This document shows positions 13,331 through 22,800 of a stretch of DNA of 32,120 nucleotides, one piece after another (position 1 is the first letter of the stretch; the number at the start of each line of letters is the position of its first letter). Source of the DNA: Sphingobacteriales bacterium (GTDB taxonomy: Bacteria; Bacteroidota; Bacteroidia; Chitinophagales; Chitinophagaceae); assembly GCA_016192105.1 (NCBI GenBank), contig JACPUV010000035.1, positions 1-32,120 on the forward strand, given 5' to 3'. Made by a program: the position numbers and the translations under genes. The notes under the pieces were generated by a model. The model searched no databases, was not told the origin of the DNA, and saw nothing but the letters and a program-made list of their open reading frames with translations.

Positions 13331-15535
13331 ATGAACCAGGCCCGCGCCTCCTTATATACCGGCATCCGTTCCCCGCAGAGCAGGGCTCATTACCAAAATT
13401 ACCTACTGCTGCTCCTGGTCTGCCTGCTGGCTTACTGGCCGCTGACCTTCGGGATCTTCAGTGTAAAGAATGATGCCATTCACTATTTTCTTCCTTACCG
13501 GTACAGCATCAGTGAAGCGATCCGCAACGGGGAATGGCCTTTCTGGAGTCCTTATATTTATATGGGCTACCCGGTATCCGGGGATATGCAGAGCGGCGCC
13601 TGGAACCCGGTGGTCTGGATTTTTTCTCTCATCGGCCGCTATGACCTTACCCTGTTTCACTATGAGAACCTGCTCTATATTTTCCTGGCCGGGGCCGGCA
13701 TGTATAAACTAACCAGCCGGCTGACGGAAAACAAGACCAGTTCCCTGCTCATTGCCGTTTCGTATATGCTGAGTGGTTTTATGCTCAGCGGGCAATTGAT
13801 CAACTGGCTGGCTTCAGCAGCTTTTATTCCCTTTGTAATCCATTATTATACCCTGCTATTGAAATCGGGAAGCTATTCCACCGCCATTAAAACAGCCCTG
13901 AGCCTGTTCCTGCTGTTTACCGCAGGTTATCCCTCCTTCCTGATTGTAACTGCCTATATCCTGGCTGGCTTGTTTGTTATAAAAATCATAGCACAGTTCA
14001 GGCAGAAAAAAGATCAGCAAACCAGTTGGAAGTCTCTCTTACTTTCTCATCTCCTGTTGTTGATTGTATGGGCTGCAGTTTCCCTGCCGGCCATCCTTTC
14101 ATACCTGGACCTGCTGCACTATTACCAGCGGGGGGATGGCATCTCCTATACTGATTCTGTCATAAATTCTTATGACCGGATCCATTTCCAGTCTTTTATT
14201 TTTCCTTCAACGATCAGCGCCGCGGATATCCGTTCCGGTGCCGATGTCAGTCTGCGAAACGTTTATATGGGCTTACTACCCCTCCTGCTCCTCCTCCGTT
14301 TTCCCCCACTCCTCAACCGGAGAAATATTTTGTTGATCAGCCTGGGTCTCTTCGCCCTTTTATTCAGCCTGGGCGACGCAACACCTGTAAGAAAATTTTG
14401 TTTTGATTATCTCCCCCTGATGAACACATTCCGGCATCCGGCGCAACTGCGGTTGTTCCTGATCCTCTCTTTGCTTTTACTGGCGGCACCGGGACTGAAG
14501 CAACTGATCCTAAAAGCAGCAGCTGGAAATAATCCGGGATTCTTTAAAAAAGAATTGCTGATTTATGCCGGCCTCATTTTGTCTGTAACCGGAATCACTG
14601 TGATCCAATACGGGTTTCCCGACTTCACTCATTTTTTTTCCGGCACCGGGACCGGTTCTTTTAAAACCTTACTGGGCAGGATCCGGTTAAATGATGCAAT
14701 CGTCCTTAACGGGCTGGTTCAGCTCCTGTTTCTGGCGGGATTCTTCCTGTGGTTAAAAAACCGGAACACCCGCTTCTTTTCCCTCCTGTGGATCAGTAAC
14801 GGGATTGTCCTGGCCCAGTTCGTATTACCGGTCAGTTTTGTCAGCAGTCATTCCCCCTCAGCGATCAATGCCTTTATCCGGCAACAGCCTTCCGGTTACC
14901 CGCCTGATTACTGCGACAGCAGTCTTTCCGTTAACAGTGCCGGTGCTATGCAGGATTTCGATCTGCTGTCACTCCGCAGTTTTTATAATAAACTACCCGG
15001 AATCAGCAGGCTCAGCAACTCCCCTTCTTTCCTTACCACTACTGAAGAGTTTCTCAGCCACCCGTCATTGTATCAATACGTTGCTTCAAAACCAATAATC
15101 TATTTTGCAGGCAGGACACTCGCCCTGAAAGACAGTGCGCTGCTTAACAATCCAGATTCCTGTAAGTATGCAATCAGCGTTTATGTACTGCCCGGAACGG
15201 TTGATTGCAGCGCAACCCGTATTCCTCATGTAACCGCCCTTTCTGCCAACCGTTTTCAGATCAGTTGTCCGGCAGGTCCCGACAATTTCCTGGTACTGAC
15301 ACAGAATTATCATGCATACTGGAAAGCCACGATAGATAAAACTCCCGTGCGGATCTATAAAACTAATCTTAGTTTTATGGGGATCCCGGTACCCCGGGGG
15401 GAGCATACCGTTATTTTTGAATTTGATCCTGCTCCTGTAAAAAAAGCCATCTGGGTGATGACGATTGTGTTCATCCTGTTGGTTACCGGCGGGATATTCA
15501 ACCTGTTCAGGCAGGTAAACAGTAAAAAAGCATGA
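13331..15535 (+). CDS. YfhO-like multi-spanning membrane protein, putative GT-C glycosyltransferase
   Basis: A 734-residue protein with a dozen or more hydrophobic segments and a C-terminal beta-rich periplasmic part. The first loop after membrane span 1 carries Asp48 in FSVKNDAIHYFLPYR, the position of the catalytic acid in GT-C enzymes, followed by WPFWSPYIYMGYPV. The C-terminal run VLTQNYHAYWKATID, then VPRGEHTVIFEFDP, is characteristic of YfhO-family proteins. In Firmicutes YfhO transfers a sugar from a polyprenyl phosphate donor, made by a CsbB-type GT2, to teichoic acids. Bacteroidota lack teichoic acids, so the acceptor here is unknown. It overlaps the next gene by four bases (ATGA). 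Confidence 0.75.
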   Translation: MNQARASLYTGIRSPQSRAHYQNYLLLLLVCLLAYWPLTFGIFSVKNDAIHYFLPYRYSISEAIRNGEWPFWSPYIYMGYPVSGDMQSGAWNPVVWIFSLIGRYDLTLFHYENLLYIFLAGAGMYKLTSRLTENKTSSLLIAVSYMLSGFMLSGQLINWLASAAFIPFVIHYYTLLLKSGSYSTAIKTALSLFLLFTAGYPSFLIVTAYILAGLFVIKIIAQFRQKKDQQTSWKSLLLSHLLLLIVWAAVSLPAILSYLDLLHYYQRGDGISYTDSVINSYDRIHFQSFIFPSTISAADIRSGADVSLRNVYMGLLPLLLLLRFPPLLNRRNILLISLGLFALLFSLGDATPVRKFCFDYLPLMNTFRHPAQLRLFLILSLLLLAAPGLKQLILKAAAGNNPGFFKKELLIYAGLILSVTGITVIQYGFPDFTHFFSGTGTGSFKTLLGRIRLNDAIVLNGLVQLLFLAGFFLWLKNRNTRFFSLLWISNGIVLAQFVLPVSFVSSHSPSAINAFIRQQPSGYPPDYCDSSLSVNSAGAMQDFDLLSLRSFYNKLPGISRLSNSPSFLTTTEEFLSHPSLYQYVASKPIIYFAGRTLALKDSALLNNPDSCKYAISVYVLPGTVDCSATRIPHVTALSANRFQISCPAGPDNFLVLTQNYHAYWKATIDKTPVRIYKTNLSFMGIPVPRGEHTVIFEFDPAPVKKAIWVMTIVFILLVTGGIFNLFRQVNSKKA

Positions 15536-17106
15536 AACGGAATACCCTGCTATTCGCCATTCTCTTATCAGTACCTGTAGGGTTATTCCTGCTGCAGCAT
15601 TATTTCTATCATAGCCCGGAATTGTATCCCACCGGTTTTACAGTGGATGAGAATGTGCTTTATATGTCCTATGCCCGCCAGTACAATGACCAGCCTGCTT
15701 TTTCCTTATTTTATTCCAACCCATTTGACGGAGACCCGGCATCTCCCAGGATTTATTTTCAGCCGGTCAATTTATTATTAGCTGCACTTATAAAAACGGG
15801 AGCGGATCCGGGTCTTAGTTTCTCCTTGTTTGGTCTCCTTATGACCATTCTTTGTGTGTACACCGGATTACTGATCCTCCGCCATTTGCTGGGGGAACAA
15901 AAAAACCAGGGGCTGATCTCCCTGTTATTTACCTGGGGAGGCGGGTTTACCGCACTGGCCGGTTTTGGCGCCCTCCTGTTTCTCCCGGGACAAACAGCCC
16001 CTGCCTGGCTGGATGCCATTCACATTGCGGATCCCGCCAGTGGCTGGTGGGGACTGAACTGGGGAAGAAATCTTTTTATACCACTGGAAGCCTGGTATCA
16101 TTTCCTTTTTTTGCTGAACATATATCTTTTATTAAAACAACGATGGGCCGCCGGGCTGTTCACCGCTTTTTTTCTTTCAATTTCTCACCCCTTTACAGGT
16201 ATTGAATACTTACTGATCATAAACGGTTGGTTGTTTTTTGAAAAGATCGTGTATAAGAATAAGACTATACCGTATAAGTACTGGGCCGGGATCTTCCTGG
16301 TCACCCTCTTTCATACCGGGTACTATCTCTATTACCTGAACCGGTTCCCGGAACACCGGCTCCTGTTTTCACAGTACAGTGCCGGCTGGACTTACAGCCT
16401 CCGGATCGCCATGGCGGCCTACCTGATCGTTTTTGTTTTATCCTTTTTTGCCCTTCGCATCAATAAGCGCAACCCCATACTGTCCCAGCCCCATCAGCGG
16501 TTGTTTCTCTGCTGGGCGGTTATAGCATTTCTTTTATCCAAGCATGAGTGGTTTATGCAGCCCCTGCAGCCCGTCCATTTCACCCGCGGATATATATGGG
16601 CCGGGTTATTTCTTTTTTCTTTGCCGGTCCTTGCCTGGTTACTTAATACATGGAAAAGCCCTTACCGGAAAGTAGTGCTGGCCTTACTGATCATCTTCTT
16701 CCTGGCCGATAATGTGCTATGGACCTATAACGTGGTTCACAAAAAAGATGTGGCTGAATGGGAAGGTCATATAACCCGGGAGACAAGGGATGTATTGAAT
16801 TATCTCGGTAAAGAAACCACCGTGAATGACCTGCTTACCGGGAATGCGGCCCTGGTAAATTACCTGTCAAATGTGTACAGTCCTGCGAATGCCTGGATCT
16901 CACATCCGTACAATACACCGGATCGGGCGGGACGGAAAACAGTGATGGAACATTATCTCCTTACCGGGGAAAAACCCGCTGCCTGGAACAAGAGAAGAAT
17001 ATTGCTGCTGCTGGACAGAAAATACGCAGGGGGCATGGCCATACATTCCTCCCTGCTGAAGAATAAAATTTTTGAAAATAACCGGTACAGCCTTTTTATT
17101 CCGTAA
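15532..17106 (+). CDS. Polytopic membrane protein, possible GT-C-type glycosyltransferase
   Basis: I do not recognise a named family. The 524-residue protein has roughly ten to twelve hydrophobic segments. The first extracytoplasmic loop contains Asp39-Glu40 ([12 protein letters not shown]) and then [12 protein letters not shown], an arrangement resembling the acidic catalytic loop of GT-C enzymes. [13 protein letters not shown] segment and a conserved-looking [20 protein letters not shown] loop follow in the middle. The C-terminal part (about 410-524) is soluble. Coupling to the YfhO-like gene by ATGA strongly suggests the two act together. Its 3' end overlaps the 3' end of hscA on the other strand by 11 bases, with no terminator between. 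Confidence 0.6.
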   Translation: MKRNTLLFAILLSVPVGLFLLQHYFYHSPELYPTGFTVDENVLYMSYARQYNDQPAFSLFYSNPFDGDPASPRIYFQPVNLLLAALIKTGADPGLSFSLFGLLMTILCVYTGLLILRHLLGEQKNQGLISLLFTWGGGFTALAGFGALLFLPGQTAPAWLDAIHIADPASGWWGLNWGRNLFIPLEAWYHFLFLLNIYLLLKQRWAAGLFTAFFLSISHPFTGIEYLLIINGWLFFEKIVYKNKTIPYKYWAGIFLVTLFHTGYYLYYLNRFPEHRLLFSQYSAGWTYSLRIAMAAYLIVFVLSFFALRINKRNPILSQPHQRLFLCWAVIAFLLSKHEWFMQPLQPVHFTRGYIWAGLFLFSLPVLAWLLNTWKSPYRKVVLALLIIFFLADNVLWTYNVVHKKDVAEWEGHITRETRDVLNYLGKETTVNDLLTGNAALVNYLSNVYSPANAWISHPYNTPDRAGRKTVMEHYLLTGEKPAAWNKRRILLLLDRKYAGGMAIHSSLLKNKIFENNRYSLFIP

Positions 17107-18958
17107 TGCTTTTCCCTTTCATTGCTTTACCGATGGCCTGGTCCATCAGCCGTTCCGCATAGGGGCGTGAGAGTTCGTTTAACTTTTCAATGCCTGCCTG
17201 GATCTGATCTTTGGAAGCGTGACTGATCAGTGCAGCCAGCTGGTCCATTGCTGCCTGTGTCTGGCTGATCTCTTCTTCGGTAAGAAAGGCTTTATTCCGG
17301 CTAATGAACTGGCCGGTGGTATCAATCAGCTGGCGCGCCTCTGTTTGCGCCTCCACCAGGGCCCGTACATGTATATCTTCTTTTGCATGCGTAATGGAAT
17401 CCATCAGCATTTTTTCCACTTCGGCATCGGTAAGTCCGTACTGGGGTTTCACTTCTATGCTCTGCTCCACGCCACTTCTCAGTTCCTTCGCTTTCACGGT
17501 CAGGATACCGTCCGCATTCACCAGAAAAGACACTTCCACTTTGGGTAAGCCGGCCGGCATCCCTGGTATCCCGGTGAGGTTGAACTCCGCCAGTTTGCGG
17601 TTATCTTTTACCAGGTCTCTTTCGCCCTGGAACACGGAGATCCGCATACTTCCCTGCCCGTCTTTTTGCGTCGTGTACTGCCGTCCTGCCTGGGATGGGA
17701 TCTTGGAATTGCGGGGGATCAGGACATCCATCAACCCTCCCATGGTTTCAATACCCAGCGAAAGAGGGGTGATATCCAATAAAAGCAGTTCCTTATTATT
17801 ACCCGCGAGGATATCGGCCTGTACAGCAGCACCCAGGGCCACTACTTCATCGGGGTTCAGGGAATCATGAACACTTTTAGCAAAAAAATCACTGACCGTT
17901 TTTTTAACCAGCGGTACACGGGTAGAACCACCGACCATCACCACTTCGTCTATTGCTGAAACAGTCAGTTCCGCATCGCTCATGGCGTTCCGGCAGCATT
18001 CTATGGTTCGTTCCACCAGGGGGCGGATCAGTTCTTCCAGTTGCTCTCGGGTAAGGCTGAATTCCTGCCCGGCCACCACACCTGTAAATGAATCGAGGTT
18101 ACTGAGCTGTATTTTCGCTTCTTCCGCCAGCAATCTTAATTCCTGCGCCAGGTTCTTATGCATCTTCAGTTCTTCGTCATTGAGTCCCGCTTCTTTCGAC
18201 CAGTACTTTACAACTTCACGGTCGAAATCATCCCCGCCGAGATAAGTGTCCCCGTTGGTTGACAAGACTTCAAAGATCCCGTTGCTGATCCGCAGCACGG
18301 AAATATCAAAAGTTCCCCCGCCCAGGTCATATACCGCAATGGTCTTTACTTCTTCCCTGTTCAGCCCCATTCCATAGGCGAGGCTGGCTGCTGTGGGTTC
18401 ATTCACGATCCGTAATACATCAAGACCGGCCAGTTTACCGGCATCCCGCGTGGCCTGCCGTTGCGCATCGTTGAAATAGGCCGGCACGGTGATGACCGCC
18501 CGGGTTACGGGTGTTTTCAAAATATGCTCTGCCCTTGTTTTTAATTCTTTTAATATAAAAGATGACAGTTCCACGGGTGAATAAAAAGCAGCGCCCACCT
18601 GGATTTTCACCAGGCTCTCCTTGTTATCGTCAATCACCTTATAACTGAAAAAAACGGAATGATCCTTTATATCATTGTAGGATTTGCCCATCAGCCGCTT
18701 CACGGAAAAAATAGTATGCTGCGGTTCAGTCACCAGGAATTTTTTGGCCTCATTCCCCACTGTTACCTGGCCCTGTTCCCCGAAATGCACAATGGACGGG
18801 ACCAGGGTCACCCCGTCGTGTTCTTTTAATACCACTGGTTGCCGGGTGTCCGGGTGAATGATGGCGACCAGGCTGTTGGTTGTACCCAGGTCGATGCCCA
18901 CGATCATTTCATTTTGCTGCAGACTTCCGGTTGCTATATTGATACCGATCTTGGCCAT
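17096..18958 (-). CDS. hscA: Fe-S assembly Hsp70 chaperone HscA
   Basis: HscA is a specialised Hsp70 that helps transfer iron-sulfur clusters from the IscU scaffold. The 620-residue protein has the ATPase motifs GIDLGTTNS (21-29), [11 protein letters not shown] (210-220) and [10 protein letters not shown] (340-349), then the substrate domain ([16 protein letters not shown] from about 393). I prefer HscA over DnaK for three reasons: the 17-residue extension before the ATPase domain ([17 protein letters not shown]), which is HscA-like; the overall length near 616; and segments such as [28 protein letters not shown] and [15 protein letters not shown]. The long acidic C-terminal tail of DnaK is missing. 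No iscU, iscS, hscB or fdx gene is adjacent. It lies 8 bases after an FkbM-like gene. Confidence 0.88.
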   Translation of the reverse strand: MAKIGINIATGSLQQNEMIVGIDLGTTNSLVAIIHPDTRQPVVLKEHDGVTLVPSIVHFGEQGQVTVGNEAKKFLVTEPQHTIFSVKRLMGKSYNDIKDHSVFFSYKVIDDNKESLVKIQVGAAFYSPVELSSFILKELKTRAEHILKTPVTRAVITVPAYFNDAQRQATRDAGKLAGLDVLRIVNEPTAASLAYGMGLNREEVKTIAVYDLGGGTFDISVLRISNGIFEVLSTNGDTYLGGDDFDREVVKYWSKEAGLNDEELKMHKNLAQELRLLAEEAKIQLSNLDSFTGVVAGQEFSLTREQLEELIRPLVERTIECCRNAMSDAELTVSAIDEVVMVGGSTRVPLVKKTVSDFFAKSVHDSLNPDEVVALGAAVQADILAGNNKELLLLDITPLSLGIETMGGLMDVLIPRNSKIPSQAGRQYTTQKDGQGSMRISVFQGERDLVKDNRKLAEFNLTGIPGMPAGLPKVEVSFLVNADGILTVKAKELRSGVEQSIEVKPQYGLTDAEVEKMLMDSITHAKEDIHVRALVEAQTEARQLIDTTGQFISRNKAFLTEEEISQTQAAMDQLAALISHASKDQIQAGIEKLNELSRPYAERLMDQAIGKAMKGKSITE

Positions 18959-18966
18959 AGTCAGAA

Positions 18967-19800
18967 TTATGCTTTACTAAATTGATGTTCCATAAAAAAT
19001 GAAGGTGGATAAAATGACCGCCGGATCTCCGGGTCTGACAGGATATCTACCACCTGTTCCTCCTGTATGAGCTCATGCTGCTGAACAAAAAACAGGTTAT
19101 ACCCCTGTTTATTGGCCCCCGCGAGTTTATACCCCTTTTGCCGTCCCAGTTCTTTCAGCGCTTCAACCGAGGCACCGTTGTACATTTTGTCAGCCGAATG
19201 ATGATTGCTTTTAGCATACGGAACCACCCGGTTGTCAATTCCGAATTCCACTTTGGCCTCGATCACCACGATCCGGGGGCGTATCACTCCGATCGCTTTC
19301 CATATCCAGAAATCATTGCCGTCAATATCAATGGAGAGCAGGCCTATTTCGCCATTCAATCCCGCACCGGATAATAGTCCGTTTACATTTTCCGGGGTTA
19401 TATACGCCTGAAGAAACCGGATCCCGTTGTCCTTTCCTCCCCGTGCCCCGTAAAACTTTTTGCCTACTTCCAACTGTTCTGCCTGTGTATCCAGGAAACA
19501 GCCCTTCCATCCCTCATGAACCGCGAGGTATGCGCAGTTACTTTTGATGCAGTCACCCGATCCGATATCCGCAAAAACAGGTGGCACCCCTGAAAGACGG
19601 CTCAGTAAAAAACCGATAATCCCATCTTCTCCGTGATAGGTAAAAATATCGTAAGAAGCATCCCGGAGCCGGGCTGGGGGCTTTCCGGCCATTAGCCCCA
19701 ACCATTTATACAGACCTTCCCTGGCAGATGGAGCCAACGCTTTCCGGTACATCCGGGCGGCAAAATGCTTTTTTATCCAGGTTTTAAAGGAATGTAACAT
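18967..19800 (-). CDS. FkbM-like putative SAM-dependent methyltransferase
   Basis: A 277-residue protein. An N-terminal helical part is followed by [16 protein letters not shown] and a motif I-like [14 protein letters not shown] (75-88), then [14 protein letters not shown] with an acidic residue after strand 2 (Asp104). [19 protein letters not shown] resembles motif IV of FkbM-type enzymes, and [13 protein letters not shown] follows. The layout is that of class I methyltransferases found in polysaccharide loci, but the GSGD motif is unusual and enzymatic activity is unproven. It is 8 bases ahead of hscA, so the two are probably co-transcribed. It begins 36 bases after the terminator that closes porU2; no clear promoter was found in that gap. 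Confidence 0.6.
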   Translation of the reverse strand: MLHSFKTWIKKHFAARMYRKALAPSAREGLYKWLGLMAGKPPARLRDASYDIFTYHGEDGIIGFLLSRLSGVPPVFADIGSGDCIKSNCAYLAVHEGWKGCFLDTQAEQLEVGKKFYGARGGKDNGIRFLQAYITPENVNGLLSGAGLNGEIGLLSIDIDGNDFWIWKAIGVIRPRIVVIEAKVEFGIDNRVVPYAKSNHHSADKMYNGASVEALKELGRQKGYKLAGANKQGYNLFFVQQHELIQEEQVVDILSDPEIRRSFYPPSFFMEHQFSKA

Positions 19801-19833
19801 GCAGGACGCAAAACTCGCTTTTATACCGCGTAT

Positions 19834-19860
19834 AAAAAAGTCCCGCCGGGGCGGGACTTT
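19834..19860 (-). terminator. Rho-independent terminator after porU2
   Basis: On the minus strand AAAGTCCCGC (19860-19851) pairs perfectly with GCGGGACTTT (19846-19837) around a 4-base loop, and T residues continue to 19834. It lies 20 bases past the porU2 stop codon and separates the secretion genes from the FkbM-like/hscA pair on the same strand. Confidence 0.9.
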
Positions 19861-19879
19861 TCGTTTTTCGGAATATTTT

Positions 19880-22800
19880 TTACCGCATCAGGTACATTTT
19901 GCCATACCCTTTGTTGAAATATTTGTTCGTATCATCTCCCTGGGCCTTATACTTGTCCAGTGCTTTACCGTTCAGGTTGGTGATCACACGGTACAGGTAG
20001 ATCCCATTGGCCAGTTTCTGGCCATACTGATCGGTACCATCCCATTTGAATTCCGTAATATTCCGTCCGATCCGCAGGGGTCCCAGTTCGTCTTTGGTTA
20101 TTTCCCGTACGATCTTCCCGGTTACCGTCATGATCTCGATCTTGATATTCTGCGGCACTTCATTTCCCGTAATGGTAAACACAAAGGCGGTGGATGTGGT
20201 GAACGGGTTGGGGTAGTTGAGCATATTCGAGATCATCGGTTTGTTGATCACTTCGAATAAAACCCGGTACTCGATCGCACCGGCTTCGTTATTGCTTTTA
20301 TCCTTCCCGCTGACGATCATCTCGTATTCCCCGTCCTGCTGAAAATAGGGTTTGAAATTGAGGGTCGCCGTATTATCCGTAACAGGTGTCTGCCCTGCCG
20401 GGTTAAACTGCAATGTATCATTATTGAAATAGTATCGTCTCAGGCTGCCATTGGGGTAACGCACCTGCAGGGTCAGCAGGGTGGTATCGTCCAGGGCCAT
20501 CCATTTTGCCTCATCCTTTAATTTCACGATAATATCTGGTTTCGAGGAAACGATATCCCGGTTGAGAATATGCATCCCGTCAAAGGTTACATCCAGCAGC
20601 GGGTTCAGGCTGTCAGGCTTCACATAAAGATTGCGGAATGCGAAATTATTGAAATGATGCTGTTCCAGTTGGTCATTATCCGGGTTGGCCTCGATGAACA
20701 CCGTATTCGGCCCGGGTATGGCGCCCGTTGCCACTACTGCACCGATCTGCAGGGTATCATTCACCGGCAGGGGTCTTCTCCGGGGCATCGGGACGATATG
20801 CGGCACATTGTTCCTGTCGGTAATGACCATCTTTATTTTCACACTGTCAAATGCCATTTCACTTACGTTCTTAAACCCGATCTTGAATGGATAGGGTTCA
20901 CCAACCTCTACCGTATCTTTCACGGCGAGGTACAGGTTGGGCGCCACGGCTCCTTCGGGTACCGGCACATAGGTGATCCTCCAGTAACGGAGTTGGTACG
21001 GTGTGTAACCCACATTATCACTCGTGCGCATCTTCAGTTTCAGGTAGGGGTATGATTCGGGATCAATGGACGAAACATCAAAATCCTGCTGGGCGGTAGT
21101 CAGCCCGCTGAAAAGGGTTTGTTCATTGCCTTCCTGTGTAATACCCACAATATCCACGGTGGCGGTATCCCCAATCGCATCACTGTTCCCTCTCCACTTC
21201 AGTTGTTTCCAGGCTTTGGCAGGTCCAAACACCGGGGATGTTACAAAACCAACCGTATCACGGGTCGGGCAATCAGCGGATAAGGTCGGGTTATCATACA
21301 TTCCGTCGCCCATGATCCATTTCGGGGTAAAGGAAGGATCATTTTTCTTATAAATCAGTGCCCAGGGCCTTGCCCGGTAGAATGAGTCAATAGAAGAAAG
21401 GCCGGCATTTTTAAGATAATGATAGAGCGACTGTCCCGGTCCATGAATGGCTTCATCCGCTGCCCAATCCGCAGCCCAGGCATTGGGGAAACCATAGATG
21501 GGGTTCAGGGTAAAGTTGCGCACCACCACATAATACCCGTCCGGAATCACATCCCGCATCAAATCCATCATCTTCCGCCGGCTGGAGGTATCGGTGTACC
21601 GGTATTCAAAATTAAACCACTTGGTACTGCCGAAGCAGTTATTATCAGTACTGTTAAACAATCCTTCCCCTAATGAAGTCGGGTAAGTATTCGGAACCAC
21701 GGTATGATTCTGCCAGGGATGGAAAGATGTGGGATCAAACACATTGAATACAATGGAAGAGAACCAGCACATCAGGCGGATGGAAGACAGCCCGTCAATC
21801 GATATAGCCAGTGAAGCTTCCTGGGTGGCTCCGCTGGTGATCCAGGTACCCTGACGTACAAACAGGTTATGGGTAACCGGACCGAATTTCAGCCTGCGTG
21901 TTGCAGAATCCAGCACAATCCGTTCGTATTTTGATTTTGTATGCTGGAAGAAATCTGACTGGTTATACCCCAGGTCACTGCTATTGAGTCCGCTGTTGTC
22001 CAGGTAAATAAAGGAGGCCTTATTCCAGGAAGGCTGGCCGCTGGCAGGTACCGGCGCTACTCTCCAATGGTAAACGGTGCTATCTGCCAGGGAAGCCCCG
22101 GTATTGAATTCCAGGATACCCCCGGATGAACTGATCGTCCGGGTAACTTTCGACGGTGAGTTAAACAGCTCGGTGGTATCCATTTCCATGATATACTGCT
22201 TCAGGCTTCCGAAGGGATTCGCCGTGGAGGCCACCAGCTTTATTGCAGGATTATTGATTATGGCATAATTATAAGGATAGACCGGCCTTGCTTCGTCTTC
22301 ATAAATAAATACATCCTTGGTGATGCAGTTATTAGTTTCGTATAACTCATCCACCTCATTGTCCGCATCCAGGCAGATGGATATCCGGTTCAACCCTTTG
22401 TCCCGGGTGGCCACAATATCGATTGAATAGGACAGTGAATCGATATAGCGGATACCGGGAATGGTATCCCTGCGGATCACTTCCGTGCTGAGGTTGGGGT
22501 AGGTCCGCTTCACTTCCACCACAATATTTTTATTGATCGCTTTCCCGAGGTTTACAAATTTGGCATCTACATTAAAATGTGTCTCAGCCACCGAAATGAA
22601 GGACGGGTTCACTTTTACCAGCGGTTCTTCAATCGCATAATCCGGTTTCCCGCTAGAAGCATCCAGCCGGATGGCCGGATCCCCGTGTAAGGTTGTTTGC
22701 TCGGTATGGAAACGGGCATAATAGTCATTCTGGGTGGTCAGGTTATATACCTGGGCAATGGATTCCCGCATGATCTCACCAAGTGTTCTGCCGTACTTAG

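Noticed and set aside
17096..18958. General chaperone DnaK
   Set aside because: The N-terminal extension, 620-residue length, missing acidic tail and HscA-specific segments fit HscA better.
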